From Prochlorococcus sp. MIT 1314 (lineage in GTDB: Bacteria; Cyanobacteriota; Cyanobacteriia; PCC-6307; Cyanobiaceae), in the NCBI RefSeq assembly GCF_034093315.1, contig NZ_CP139300.1, positions 1,612,001-1,676,000 of the forward strand: a stretch of 64,000 bases of DNA, in the 5' to 3' direction. Position 1 is the first letter of the stretch; each line of letters begins with the position of its first letter. The notes beneath the pieces were generated by a model, which did no database searches, was not told the origin of the DNA, and saw only the letters and a program-made list of their open reading frames with translations. Below are positions 46,388 to 55,836 of the stretch, in pieces. A program made the position numbers and the translations under genes.

Positions 46388-47716
46388 TTAAAGAGCTCCG
46401 GAAGCAGTTGAATCAATTATCCCTCCCAGATGTGTTGTGATGTTAAGAGTACTAATAACAGGGCTTTTACTGGGATCATTAAAGAGGTCAATTACAGTTA
46501 TGCCACCATTACCTTGCTTTATCATCCAAATATTGGAATAGTTAATGCCAAGGATATTGCAAATGAGAGTTTTATTTACTGCATCATGAGCGACTAGAAG
46601 GGTTAGATCAGTATCTTTTTGAGATAAACAAATTTTATTAAAAGCATCTATGGACCTTTTTGATACATCTTTAATAGATTCACCTTCCGGCATTATTACT
46701 TCTTCAGGTTTATCATGCCAAGTTTTTAGTAAATTAGGCCACTTTTCTCTAATTTCTGCTTCTAGTTTACCCTCCCATAATCCGTGGCTAATTTCTACAA
46801 GTGAATCTATTTTTTCTATTTTTAAATCTTTGTTATTCTGAAGAATTATTTGTGCTGTCTCATAAGGCCTATGCATTGAACTTGAAAATGCCTTATTGAA
46901 AGAAATATTTCTCAAATATTCAAAAGTCTTTCTAGCTTGATCTTTACCATTTTCATTTAAGGGGATGTCAATTTGGCCTTGGAATCTCCCTTCTTTGTTC
47001 CAGTTTGTTTCACCATGCCTTATTAGAAATATTCTTGAATCTCCAATTTGGCTAGGAACATTTTTATCAAGGTGAGACGTTTGATTTAAGCATTCAATTT
47101 GTGTCTTAAAGGAGTTTTTATGGCTTGAAATATTCAGAATTGAGAAAGAAGCGTTTTCTAATCTTATTTTTCTAAAACCTTGTTTAGGCTTTCCTAATAA
47201 CAAAAGGATTAAACATCTAAGAATCGCATTATGTCCGACTAACAAAATATTTACATCATCTTTGTCTAGATAAATTTTCAAAATATCTTCTATAAAATTA
47301 TTTGCTTGATCAAATAACTCTTGAATTGGTTTATAAGTTTTATTATCACTTCTTTTTAAAATTAGATTTTCTGGATCATTTTTCCATATAGGGTAAATTT
47401 CCGGAAATTTATTTTTAATTTCATCAATTTTTAGGCCTGACCATTCACTAAGGTCTACCTCCAATAAATTCTTATCAAAAATAATTTCTTGTTCTTTATT
47501 GAAACTATTTTTAATCGTTTTTGCAGTTTCTGCTGCTCTCACAAGAGGGGATGAATAGATTCTATCGAAGTTGATTTTTGATAATGCCTTTCCTGCCTTT
47601 AGAGCTTGATCGTATCCTTCATCAGTTAATAACGAATCATCTGTCCTGCCTTGAATTAATCCTTTTGCATTAAAACTGCTTAATCCATGCCTAACTAAAA
47701 CTAATCTTATAGTCAT
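46388..47716 (-). CDS. double-domain histidine phosphatase (phosphoglycerate mutase family)
   Basis: The 442-residue protein contains two complete branch-1 histidine phosphatase domains. Domain 1 (about 1-190) has LVRHGLSSFNAKGLIQG and VGHNAILRCLILL. Domain 2 (about 225-430) has LIRHGETNWNKEGRFQGQ, EISHGLWEGKLE, MPEGESIKDV and VAHDAVNKTLIC. Both keep the RHG and second-His sites, so both may be active. Cyanobacterial relatives include phosphoserine phosphatase and mutase-like enzymes; the real substrate is unknown. It is convergent with lepB. Confidence 0.88.
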   Translation of the reverse strand: MTIRLVLVRHGLSSFNAKGLIQGRTDDSLLTDEGYDQALKAGKALSKINFDRIYSSPLVRAAETAKTIKNSFNKEQEIIFDKNLLEVDLSEWSGLKIDEIKNKFPEIYPIWKNDPENLILKRSDNKTYKPIQELFDQANNFIEDILKIYLDKDDVNILLVGHNAILRCLILLLLGKPKQGFRKIRLENASFSILNISSHKNSFKTQIECLNQTSHLDKNVPSQIGDSRIFLIRHGETNWNKEGRFQGQIDIPLNENGKDQARKTFEYLRNISFNKAFSSSMHRPYETAQIILQNNKDLKIEKIDSLVEISHGLWEGKLEAEIREKWPNLLKTWHDKPEEVIMPEGESIKDVSKRSIDAFNKICLSQKDTDLTLLVAHDAVNKTLICNILGINYSNIWMIKQGNGGITVIDLFNDPSKSPVISTLNITTHLGGIIDSTASGAL

Positions 47717-47833
47717 TAATATAAATTTTAGAAAGATAATAATTTAATCATCTCATGGCGTGATAAAAATAGGTATATCAATATTAGAAATTTCAATGAT
47801 AACTAAATATAGTTTTGAACTTTATAATATATT

Positions 47834-49195
47834 ATGATCTTTAAAAATATTTCAAGGACAAAACTTTCTTTAGCTTTAATTTCTCTAGTCATAACTTTTT
47901 TTGTATGGCAACAAGGCTTAAGAGATAGTCTTAATAGACCATCTGTTTCATTTGATATAAGTCAAAAAGAACAGGAAATTATCGAATTAGCGGCTCAATC
48001 AATACCAACAAATCTTAAGAATTTTTTTATCACAAATGATCCCGTCGATGAAATAAATAATGCACTATCTCAAGTTTCATTTAATGAACTAACAGAAAGA
48101 AATAAATTAATTCGGATAATTTCTGCAGAATTAAATGAATCTTTAATCTATAAAAAAATATCTAAAGAGTTTGAAAATAGAAACTATAACTTACTAATTG
48201 ATGAGATAGAAAAAAAATTTAATGATAATTCTTATAAACCTGATTCTAAAAAGTTTGATTTATTTAAAAATGATAGATTTTTATATCACCTTTTAAGCCA
48301 GAAATTTGATTTTGATGATAGTTCATTAATAACAAAATCATTTTCAAGCAAAATGTTTTTAAAAATTTTAGCCATCAGATTAATACCACTTTTAACAATA
48401 TTGCTTGGCTCAATTCTATCTTTAAAAATATTTTTGAAAGCTCTATATTTGAAAAAGTTTGGGTGGAAAGAAATTAAAAGCTTAAACTTAGAATTAATAG
48501 ATATGGTTTTATTAATCGCAGGTGGATTTGTTGTCTTAGGCGAAGTTGTTTCACCTTTGTTTTCAATAAGTTTAGTTGAACTTTTTTTTAAAAATATATC
48601 GAATGAATTGTCTCAATCTCTAAAAATATTTTTTGGATATCTTTTTATGGCTATTCCGCCATTATTGATAGTTTATTATCAAATTAAATCTTTTGATGGT
48701 GAATTTACTTTAAAAAAAGATTATTTTCAGTTCAATTATTTGCCAATAAAAGATGCAATTATTCAGGGGATTAAGGGTTGGTTAACAATCGTTCCTTTTG
48801 TTTTATTGGTTTCTCTAATTATGAATAGTCTGATCGACAATCAGAATGGTAGTAACCCTTTGCTTGAAATTGTTCTTAATAATAATAATTACTTATCATT
48901 TATTCTCTTATTTGTAACAACAACCCTATTAGCTCCTTTATTTGAAGAGATTATATTCCGCGGTATTTTACTCCCAACTCTTTCAAGAGATTTTGGAATA
49001 ATTTTAGGCATCATAGTTTCAGCTTTTATATTTGCCTTGGCTCATTTAAGTTTGGGAGAAATGCCCCCATTATTCGTACTGGGAATAGGTCTAGGTATTA
49101 CAAGAATTGCTTCAGGGAGTTTGCTTTCTTCAGTGATTATGCATTCTTTATGGAACGGATTGACTTTCTTAAATTTGTTCTTATTGAGGACATAA
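47834..49195 (+). CDS. CPBP-family intramembrane metalloprotease
   Basis: The 453-residue protein has a first helix (residues 11-25), a long polar region to about residue 160, then at least seven hydrophobic segments. The CPBP (Abi) motifs are clear: EExxxR at 371-376 (APLFEEIIFRG), AFIFALAHLSLGEMP, and the late IMHSLWNGLTF. These supply the metal and catalytic residues of the Rce1-like fold. Client and function unknown; the N-terminal soluble domain is unusual for the family and may face outside. Confidence 0.86.
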   Translation: MIFKNISRTKLSLALISLVITFFVWQQGLRDSLNRPSVSFDISQKEQEIIELAAQSIPTNLKNFFITNDPVDEINNALSQVSFNELTERNKLIRIISAELNESLIYKKISKEFENRNYNLLIDEIEKKFNDNSYKPDSKKFDLFKNDRFLYHLLSQKFDFDDSSLITKSFSSKMFLKILAIRLIPLLTILLGSILSLKIFLKALYLKKFGWKEIKSLNLELIDMVLLIAGGFVVLGEVVSPLFSISLVELFFKNISNELSQSLKIFFGYLFMAIPPLLIVYYQIKSFDGEFTLKKDYFQFNYLPIKDAIIQGIKGWLTIVPFVLLVSLIMNSLIDNQNGSNPLLEIVLNNNNYLSFILLFVTTTLLAPLFEEIIFRGILLPTLSRDFGIILGIIVSAFIFALAHLSLGEMPPLFVLGIGLGITRIASGSLLSSVIMHSLWNGLTFLNLFLLRT

Positions 49196-49281
49196 AGAAT
49201 TTAATTTTTTACTTGCGAATCAAACAAAAAGATGTTTATTTAATTAATAACACTTCTTTTATTTAAATAAATAAATCATAG

Positions 49282-49710
49282 ATGAAAGCTTATGAGAATC
49301 AATTTAATTTAAAAGAAAAAGTTTCATACCAAAGTCAAAAAAGTTTTGAAAAAATATCTATACTAAATATCAAATTAATACATCAAATTTTCGACACCAT
49401 AAATATCTCTTTGTTGGTATTGATTTTTACCTTATTTTTCTTGTCTTTTAATAGTCAAAGAAAATGGTCAAATACATTTAGAAACTTATCTAAAACAAGA
49501 GCTATCAATAATAATCTCATTGATTATATTTCTAAAATTGAGGAATTTTATATTAGTGAACTTGAGTCTCTCAATATTTATAGAAAAACTAAACCTGAAG
49601 ATTTAATCTATCTAGATAAACTGCCAGAAAAAAAAGAAAGTTTATATAAGAAAAATTTAAATAGTTTCATTGAAGGGCTTAGTGATAGCAAATATCAAAG
49701 GGGATATTGA
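49282..49710 (+). CDS. FtsL-like small bitopic protein coupled to ftsI
   Basis: The 142-residue protein has a 38-residue cytoplasmic N-terminus rich in Lys/Gln, one hydrophobic helix (about 39-57, ISLLVLIFTLFFLSF), then a predicted helical C-terminal part with KTRAINNNLIDYISKIEEFY. That single-span plus coiled-coil shape and its place directly before the division transpeptidase gene (stop overlapping the ftsI ATG) resemble FtsL. I cannot see direct homology. Its exact family is unknown; FtsL is weakly conserved everywhere, so gene order is the main argument. Confidence 0.66.
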   Translation: MKAYENQFNLKEKVSYQSQKSFEKISILNIKLIHQIFDTINISLLVLIFTLFFLSFNSQRKWSNTFRNLSKTRAINNNLIDYISKIEEFYISELESLNIYRKTKPEDLIYLDKLPEKKESLYKKNLNSFIEGLSDSKYQRGY

Positions 49711-51461
49711 TGAAAAAATACAAAAAAATTGTTCGTCTAATACCCCTTGATCAAAGAAGATTTAAATTCCTCTATTTTTTTAGCTTACTATTGATATTTT
49801 GTTTGTTTGGTAGGTTAGTTAAATTGCAAGTCTTTAACGCCTCTGATTTGCAAAGGAAAGCTAGATTATTACAGTCTTCTAAAACTAACGCCTTAAAAAA
49901 AAGGAGAGCAATTGTTGATAGAAATAATAGACTAATTGCTTATGATAAAACGCTCTATAAATTATGGGCCCATCCAAAATATTTTAATTTTCCTGGTGAT
50001 TCAATTAACAGAGTTCGCAGTATTGAAGAAGTTACAGAAAAATTGTCACCTATCTTGGATATAAATGGTGAAATACTCTTGAGTAAATTTAATAATAAAA
50101 TGAGTGGAATCAAGCTTTTGGATAAAATTTCCGAAGAAAAGGCAGAAAAGATTAAGAACCTTCAAATAAGCGGACTTGATTTGTTTAAATATTCGCAGAG
50201 ATATTATCCACAAGGCGAGCTTTACTCTAATCTTGTCGGTTTTGTTAATGATGAGAATATAGCTTCAGCAGGTTTAGAGCTTCATTTAGATAATCAAATT
50301 AAAGTTTTTAATAAAAGTAATTTAATAAAAAGAGGTGGAGATGGAACTCCTCTCCCGGATAATTCAGCCCCAGGTGATTTTATTTCTGATTACAAAAGTT
50401 TAGGCCTAACTATAGATTCAAAATTACAGAAAGCGTCATTCAAAGCATTATCAAGGCAAGTAAGCAAATGGAAAGCAAATAAGGGATTTGCCATGGTTAT
50501 GGATGTTAATAATGGCCGGATTCTCTCCTTGGTTACAGTCCCTTCGTACGATCCAAATAAATTTTGGCAGCATGATTCTGGACTTTTTAGGGGTTGGTAT
50601 TCTCAAGATTTATTTGAGCCTGGTTCAACTTTTAAACCTATTAATCTTGCCTTGGCTTTAGAAGAAAAAGTAATCCTGAAAGATGGAGTGGTTGAAGATA
50701 TTGGAAAAATTACTGTTGGAGGATGGACACTTTCTAATTGGGATAAAAAAGGTAATGGATACATTGACTATCCAAAAGTTTTGCAGGTTTCAAGTAATGT
50801 TGGAATGGTAAAAATAATGCAAAATTTAGACCCCACAATTTATTGGGATTGGCTAGAAAATTTAGGTATAAATAAAAATTTAGAGACTGACTTATTTGAA
50901 TCAACTGCTGGCCAACTAAAGAGAAAAGATTTATTTGTAAATCAATCAATTGAGCCTGCCGTAACTTCTTTTGGTAAAGGTTTTTCAATTTCCCCACTTA
51001 AATTGATTCAACTTCATGCGGCTCTAGCAAATGGGGGTTTTGAAGTGACTCCTCATGTAACCTCAACTTTCAAAGAAAGAATTAATCAAAATCCAAAAAA
51101 GCAATTTTTTTCTCACGAGGTTTCTAAAACTGTTCTTGAATGGATGGAGAGCGTAGTTGATAAAGGTAGTGGATCTGGAGTAAAAATCGAGGGTTACAGG
51201 ATAGCGGGGAAAACGGGCACTTCTCAAAAAGCCTTAAATGGTTCCTATACAAGCAAAAAAGTTTGTAGTTTTGTCGCGACCTTACCAGTTAATGATCCAA
51301 AATATGCTGTCCTTGTAGTCGTCGATGAGCCATCTAAATCATATGCATATGGTTCAACTGTTGCTGTACCAGTTGCGAAAGAAATTATCGAGAGTTTGAT
51401 AGTAATTGAAAAAATACCTCCCAAGATTAGAGATCATGGAATGATTGTTAAAAAACCCTAA
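49710..51461 (+). CDS. ftsI: peptidoglycan transpeptidase FtsI (PBP3)
   Basis: FtsI cross-links septal peptidoglycan. From the ATG at 49710 it is 583 aa. It has an N-terminal membrane anchor (FLYFFSLLLIFCLFGRL), a non-penicillin-binding domain with RRAIVDRNNRLIAYD, and transpeptidase motifs SxxK at 306-309 (GSTFKP), SSN at 361-363 and KTG at 501-503 (GKTGTS). The start ATG uses the final A of the upstream stop (TGATG), a coupling signature. An alternative TTG is one codon upstream. Confidence 0.94.
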   Translation: MKKYKKIVRLIPLDQRRFKFLYFFSLLLIFCLFGRLVKLQVFNASDLQRKARLLQSSKTNALKKRRAIVDRNNRLIAYDKTLYKLWAHPKYFNFPGDSINRVRSIEEVTEKLSPILDINGEILLSKFNNKMSGIKLLDKISEEKAEKIKNLQISGLDLFKYSQRYYPQGELYSNLVGFVNDENIASAGLELHLDNQIKVFNKSNLIKRGGDGTPLPDNSAPGDFISDYKSLGLTIDSKLQKASFKALSRQVSKWKANKGFAMVMDVNNGRILSLVTVPSYDPNKFWQHDSGLFRGWYSQDLFEPGSTFKPINLALALEEKVILKDGVVEDIGKITVGGWTLSNWDKKGNGYIDYPKVLQVSSNVGMVKIMQNLDPTIYWDWLENLGINKNLETDLFESTAGQLKRKDLFVNQSIEPAVTSFGKGFSISPLKLIQLHAALANGGFEVTPHVTSTFKERINQNPKKQFFSHEVSKTVLEWMESVVDKGSGSGVKIEGYRIAGKTGTSQKALNGSYTSKKVCSFVATLPVNDPKYAVLVVVDEPSKSYAYGSTVAVPVAKEIIESLIVIEKIPPKIRDHGMIVKKP

Positions 51462-51551
51462 AATTTTCCAATTTTATAAATATTTAGTGCATTTTCTGAT
51501 GATTTCATCAGGAATAAAAGCTAGTTTATGTATATATATGATTATCTAGAT

Positions 51552-52553
51552 ATGAAATCAATTTTAGAACAATTGTCCTCAATGACCGTTGTTGTTGCTG
51601 ATACTGGAGATTTAGATTCGATAAAAAAGTTTCAACCAAGGGACGCCACTACCAATCCATCGCTAATACTTGCTGCCGCCAAGAATCCTGATTATGTGAA
51701 ATTAATTGATAAAGCTTTAGAAAGTTCAGAAAATGCATTGCCCCAAGGATTCTCCGACATTGAATTAATTAAAGAAACTGTTGACCAAGTTTCAGTATTT
51801 TTTGGAACAGAAATATTGAAAATTATTTCAGGGCGCGTATCTACAGAAGTTGATGCAAGACTGAGCTTTGACACCGAAGCTACGGTAGAAAAAGCGAGAA
51901 AATTGATCAATCTTTATAAAAATTTTGGAATTGAAAAGGAAAGAATTTTGATTAAGATTGCTGCAACTTGGGAGGGAATTAAGGCAGCTGAAATTTTGGA
52001 AAAAGAGGGTATTAAGTGCAACTTAACTTTACTTTTTAACTTCTGCCAAGCGGTAACTTGTGCCAATGCAAAGATAACTCTAATTTCTCCGTTCGTTGGC
52101 CGTATATTGGATTGGCATAAAGCGAAAACCGGTAAAACTAGTTTTGTTGGTGCTGAAGACCCTGGTGTTATTTCGGTTACGCAAATATACAAGTACTTTA
52201 AAGAAAAGGGATTCAAGACAGAAGTAATGGGAGCGAGTTTTAGAAATCTTGATGAAATAAAAGAATTAGCAGGTTGCGATCTTTTGACAATCGCACCAAA
52301 ATTCCTTGAGGAACTGAAAAAAGAAAAAGGAGAGTTAGTTAGAAAATTAGATGTAAGTACCCAAATAAATAATTCTATTGACTACCAATTTGAAGAAAAA
52401 GATTTCAGATTAAGTATGTTAGAAGATCAAATGGCAAGTGAAAAGCTTAGTGAAGGTATCACTGGATTCAGTAAGGCTATAGAAGAATTGGAAGAGCTGC
52501 TACTTAAGAGATATTCAGAAATTAAAAATCATAAATTGATTTCTGCTAACTAA
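51552..52553 (+). CDS. tal: transaldolase
   Basis: Transaldolase moves dihydroxyacetone units in the pentose phosphate pathway. From the ATG at 51552 the protein is 333 aa, matching the length I recall for Prochlorococcus transaldolase. The in-frame ATG at 51528 would add eight residues. Motifs are [27 protein letters not shown] in part ([16 protein letters not shown]), [15 protein letters not shown], the Schiff-base Lys in [15 protein letters not shown], and [13 protein letters not shown]. The C-terminal 40 residues form an extra helical tail. Marine cyanophages carry related genes. Confidence 0.95.
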   Translation: MKSILEQLSSMTVVVADTGDLDSIKKFQPRDATTNPSLILAAAKNPDYVKLIDKALESSENALPQGFSDIELIKETVDQVSVFFGTEILKIISGRVSTEVDARLSFDTEATVEKARKLINLYKNFGIEKERILIKIAATWEGIKAAEILEKEGIKCNLTLLFNFCQAVTCANAKITLISPFVGRILDWHKAKTGKTSFVGAEDPGVISVTQIYKYFKEKGFKTEVMGASFRNLDEIKELAGCDLLTIAPKFLEELKKEKGELVRKLDVSTQINNSIDYQFEEKDFRLSMLEDQMASEKLSEGITGFSKAIEELEELLLKRYSEIKNHKLISAN

Positions 52554-52577
52554 ATTTAAGTTTGAATTGAAAAAGAA

Positions 52578-53711
52578 TTAAGTTACACTTTTTGTTAAAA
52601 GTCTTCTGATAACCCTTTTTGCGATATCTTCATAACTCATTTCTCCTGATAATATTTGGGCAATACGTTTAGGTGCTGTTTTTCTTTTTACACCTAATTG
52701 GTATCCAGTTCTGGGAAATCTATAGAATACTTGGGCTATTCTCCTCCCCCAAGCCATTGATTGCCCCCAAATGTTGTTAATTTTTTTCGTATAAAGATTT
52801 AAATCATCTATTTTTCCTGATAGGCACTGATCTATGTATTCTGCAGCATAAAAACTGCTAATTAAAGATGGTCTAATGCCTTCAGCTAAAAATGGATCAC
52901 ATAGAGATGCTGCATCGCCAACCGCTAAAACTTTGTCACCATTAATTGAGTGGAAGCCATTCCATATTCTTAGTTTCTTACTAATTGTTTTATGAGGAAA
53001 ATCATCAAAACCGAAGCTTCTGATTACTTGTTTATTTATAGCCTGATTTTCTAGGAGACCATTATTTATAAAAGTACCTAAACCAATATTTAAGCTTTCG
53101 CTTAGGGGAAATGCCCATGCAAAACCATATTTTATAAATCCAAACTCAAATCTAACTGCATCTCTTGGTATTTCACCTAACCCTTTCAATCTTAATGAGA
53201 TTGTGTTAGCAAATTTCGGTTTTCTTGGCCCTAAATTGAAATAACCCGCCCATTGCGATTGAGACCCATCTGCAATCACAAGAAATTCTGTAATATATTT
53301 TATTTTGTTATTGCAAGTAATTTCCCATTTAGCATTTTTTTTTATGATTTTTTCTACTAATAATGGTCTCATTATCTGAGCTCCATTAATCAGGGACTCA
53401 TCAAGTAATAATTGATCAAGCTTCTCTCTTTTAATAATCCAAAATGGGGATTCGCCAGTCAGATCAGCGGTTACATTATCTTTCGCCTTCCATCTGAATT
53501 CAACATTCTTGATTTTTGATTCTATGGAATCTTTTATATCTAAAGGAAGAAATCTTTGCATTGAAGATGCCATCCCGCCTGCACATGGTTTGTAATCTTG
53601 GAATTTTTCTTTTTCGATAATTAAAACAGAATATCCTTTCTTTGATAGGTTAAGAGCGGTGGAAGATCCTGATAAACCTGCACCAATTATTGCAACGTCA
53701 AATCTTATCAA
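52578..53711 (-). CDS. geranylgeranyl reductase-family FAD oxidoreductase
   Basis: The 377-residue flavoprotein starts with the FAD-binding [29 protein letters not shown] in part ([16 protein letters not shown]), and has the family's PCAGGMAS loop and the late [20 protein letters not shown]. It belongs to the geranylgeranyl reductase group, but whether it reduces chlorophyll side chains (ChlP) or another isoprenoid is uncertain; a dedicated chlP is likely elsewhere. Its TTG start overlaps the frr stop (TTGA), so it is coupled to pyrH-frr. Confidence 0.8.
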   Translation of the reverse strand: MIRFDVAIIGAGLSGSSTALNLSKKGYSVLIIEKEKFQDYKPCAGGMASSMQRFLPLDIKDSIESKIKNVEFRWKAKDNVTADLTGESPFWIIKREKLDQLLLDESLINGAQIMRPLLVEKIIKKNAKWEITCNNKIKYITEFLVIADGSQSQWAGYFNLGPRKPKFANTISLRLKGLGEIPRDAVRFEFGFIKYGFAWAFPLSESLNIGLGTFINNGLLENQAINKQVIRSFGFDDFPHKTISKKLRIWNGFHSINGDKVLAVGDAASLCDPFLAEGIRPSLISSFYAAEYIDQCLSGKIDDLNLYTKKINNIWGQSMAWGRRIAQVFYRFPRTGYQLGVKRKTAPKRIAQILSGEMSYEDIAKRVIRRLLTKSVT

Positions 53712-54256
53712 ACTTTTAGAATTTCCTTTTCTTTTTCAGACAATTTAGTTTCTATTAAGGCAATATATTTATCAGTAATTTTCTGAATTTCAGATTGATT
53801 ATCTCTCGATTCGTCAATAGAAATATGGCCATCTTTTTCTTCTTTTTTTTCTTTATCAACAGCATCTCTTCTGATATTTCTTAAAGCTACTTTCCCTTCC
53901 TCTGCATATTTAGAGGCTAATTTACAAAATTCTTTTCTTCTTTCTTCTGTTAAAGGAGGAACATTTATTCTTATTACTTTACCATCATTATTTGGAGTAA
54001 TACCCAAATCACTCATAGAAATAGATTTTTCTATCGCTTGTAAGCATGAAATATCAAACGGTTGTATTGAAATTGTTTGTGAATCAACAGTGCTTATTGT
54101 GGCAAGTGCTTTTATTGGTGTTTCTGCTCCGTAGTATTCAACGCTTACTCTGTCTAGCAATGAAGCATTAGCTCTGCCTGTTCTAATTGTATTAAAGTTT
54201 CTTTGTGTAGCTTCAATACTTTTATTCATATTTTCTTGAATTTCTTGTTCTTTCAT
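53708..54256 (-). CDS. frr: ribosome recycling factor
   Basis: RRF splits post-termination ribosomes with EF-G. The 182-residue protein has the standard two-domain layout: [23 protein letters not shown] in part ([15 protein letters not shown]), SVSDSQTI-like [13 protein letters not shown], and the C-terminal helices [27 protein letters not shown] in part ([19 protein letters not shown]). It follows pyrH by 21 bases, the classic pyrH-frr pair. Confidence 0.97.
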   Translation of the reverse strand: MKEQEIQENMNKSIEATQRNFNTIRTGRANASLLDRVSVEYYGAETPIKALATISTVDSQTISIQPFDISCLQAIEKSISMSDLGITPNNDGKVIRINVPPLTEERRKEFCKLASKYAEEGKVALRNIRRDAVDKEKKEEKDGHISIDESRDNQSEIQKITDKYIALIETKLSEKEKEILKV

Positions 54257-54277
54257 AATAAAAAATTTAAATAAGCT

Positions 54278-54982
54278 TTAACTAATTAATGAACCTATAG
54301 GATCCCCAGCAACAGCTTTGGAAATGTTCCCTTTTTTGAATATATCAAATACCATGATAGGGATATTGTTATCTTTGCATAGTGCAATTGCAGTACTATC
54401 CATTACTGCGATTTCATCGCTAAGAACTTGCTGATAACTTAGAGAGGAATATTTTTTTGCATCTTTAAATTTATTAGGATCACAATTATATACTCCATCA
54501 ACTTTGGTCGCCTTCATGACAACTTCAGCATTTATCTCCGCTGCTCTCAGAGCCGCTGTAGTGTCAGTTGTGAAAAATGGATTTCCGCATCCACCTCCGA
54601 AGACCACAACTCTCCCTTTTTCAAGGTGTCTCATAGCTCTTCTTCTGATATATGGTTCAGCAATTTCCTGCATTTCTATTGCAGTTTGCACCCTGGTTGC
54701 AACTCCTACTCTTTCTAAACCATCTTGAAGTGAAATAGCATTCATTACTGTTGCTAGCATCCCAACATAATCAGCTGTCGCTCTATCCATGCCATCTGCA
54801 GACCCTTTAAGCCCCCTAAAAATATTCCCGCCCCCAACAACTATTGCAAGTTGCACATTATTATCGACTACTTTTGAAACATCCTCTGCAATTGACTGAA
54901 CTATAGCAGGATCAATACCATAAGGTTTTTCACCCATTAGTGCTTCACCACTAAGTTTTAAGAGAACTCTTTTGTAAGTCAT
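54278..54982 (-). CDS. pyrH: UMP kinase
   Basis: PyrH makes UDP from UMP in pyrimidine synthesis. The 234-residue amino-acid-kinase-fold protein has [48 protein letters not shown] in part ([20 protein letters not shown]), [22 protein letters not shown] and [12 protein letters not shown]. It is the first gene of the pyrH-frr-reductase run. The 127 bases back to the cobO stop contain nothing I can support. Confidence 0.97.
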   Translation of the reverse strand: MTYKRVLLKLSGEALMGEKPYGIDPAIVQSIAEDVSKVVDNNVQLAIVVGGGNIFRGLKGSADGMDRATADYVGMLATVMNAISLQDGLERVGVATRVQTAIEMQEIAEPYIRRRAMRHLEKGRVVVFGGGCGNPFFTTDTTAALRAAEINAEVVMKATKVDGVYNCDPNKFKDAKKYSSLSYQQVLSDEIAVMDSTAIALCKDNNIPIMVFDIFKKGNISKAVAGDPIGSLIS

Positions 54983-55109
54983 TCAATAATTGTACTTTTA
55001 AGACCTTAGCAAGTAAATGCACCAAATTTATTTTTTGTTCAGATATTGCTTGCGTCTTTAAACATTTCTAAACCTGCCTAAACAAAATATATATAATAAT
55101 TTACTGCAA

Positions 55110-55802
55110 CTAAAATTCAACACACTTTTGTGCTTTTATTCCTTGTTCCTTAAATGGATGTTTTATTAGTTTCATTTCTGTAACTAGATCCGCGTAATTG
55201 ATAATTGAATCAGATGCTCCCCTTCCAGTTAAAACAATATGATTTTTTCTATTTTTTAAGCTTTTTAAGAAAGTGATTATTTCTTCGGGTGCAAGATAAC
55301 CAAGTTTTGTCGCAATATTAATTTCATCAAGAATGATAAGTTTATAAGATTCATTTTGAATGTATTTTTTGGCTAGTTGCCATGCCTCTTGCACTAATTT
55401 TTCATCTCTTATTCTGTCTTGTGTTTCCCAAGTAAATCCCTCTCCTAATGAATGCCAAGATATGTTTGAAGACAAGTTTTTAAGAGCTTTTTCTTCTCCA
55501 GTGGTCCAGCCTCCTTTGATAAATTGAATTATTGCTACTTTATAACCGTGCCCTATCGTCCTTAAAGCCATACCTAAAGATGCAGTTGTCTTGCCCTTGC
55601 CATTTCCAGTGAAAACAATCAATAACCCTTTTTTTGTTTTTCTAATTTGTAGTCTTTCGGCTTGAATATCTTTTCTTTGCTGCATTCTTTTTTTATATGA
55701 GCTCTCATCACTATCCGGTGATAATTTACCTCCCATTCCAAGTTTATTTGCTTGATTATCGAGGTTAAATATTTTCTCGGAAGATGAAGGTTTTTCTCGC
55801 AT
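55110..55802 (-). CDS. cobO: cob(I)yrinic acid a,c-diamide adenosyltransferase
   Basis: CobO adenosylates the corrin cobalt. The 230-residue protein has an N-terminal basic region (MQQRKDIQAERLQIRKTKKG) that fits CobO/BtuR, a P-loop FTGNGKGKTTASLGMA, AIIQFIKGGW, and LIILDEINIATKLGYL. Length is slightly extended at the N-terminus. It lies 34 bases after the tyrosine recombinase on the minus strand. Confidence 0.93.
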   Translation of the reverse strand: MREKPSSSEKIFNLDNQANKLGMGGKLSPDSDESSYKKRMQQRKDIQAERLQIRKTKKGLLIVFTGNGKGKTTASLGMALRTIGHGYKVAIIQFIKGGWTTGEEKALKNLSSNISWHSLGEGFTWETQDRIRDEKLVQEAWQLAKKYIQNESYKLIILDEINIATKLGYLAPEEIITFLKSLKNRKNHIVLTGRGASDSIINYADLVTEMKLIKHPFKEQGIKAQKCVEF

Positions 55803-55836
55803 ATGTCCCTTATTTTTATTTAATTATTATAAATCT

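Noticed and set aside
51496..51511. Small inverted repeat CTGATG/CATCAG between ftsI and transaldolase
   Set aside because: Only six pairs with a 4-base loop and no T-run after it, so a terminator is not supported.
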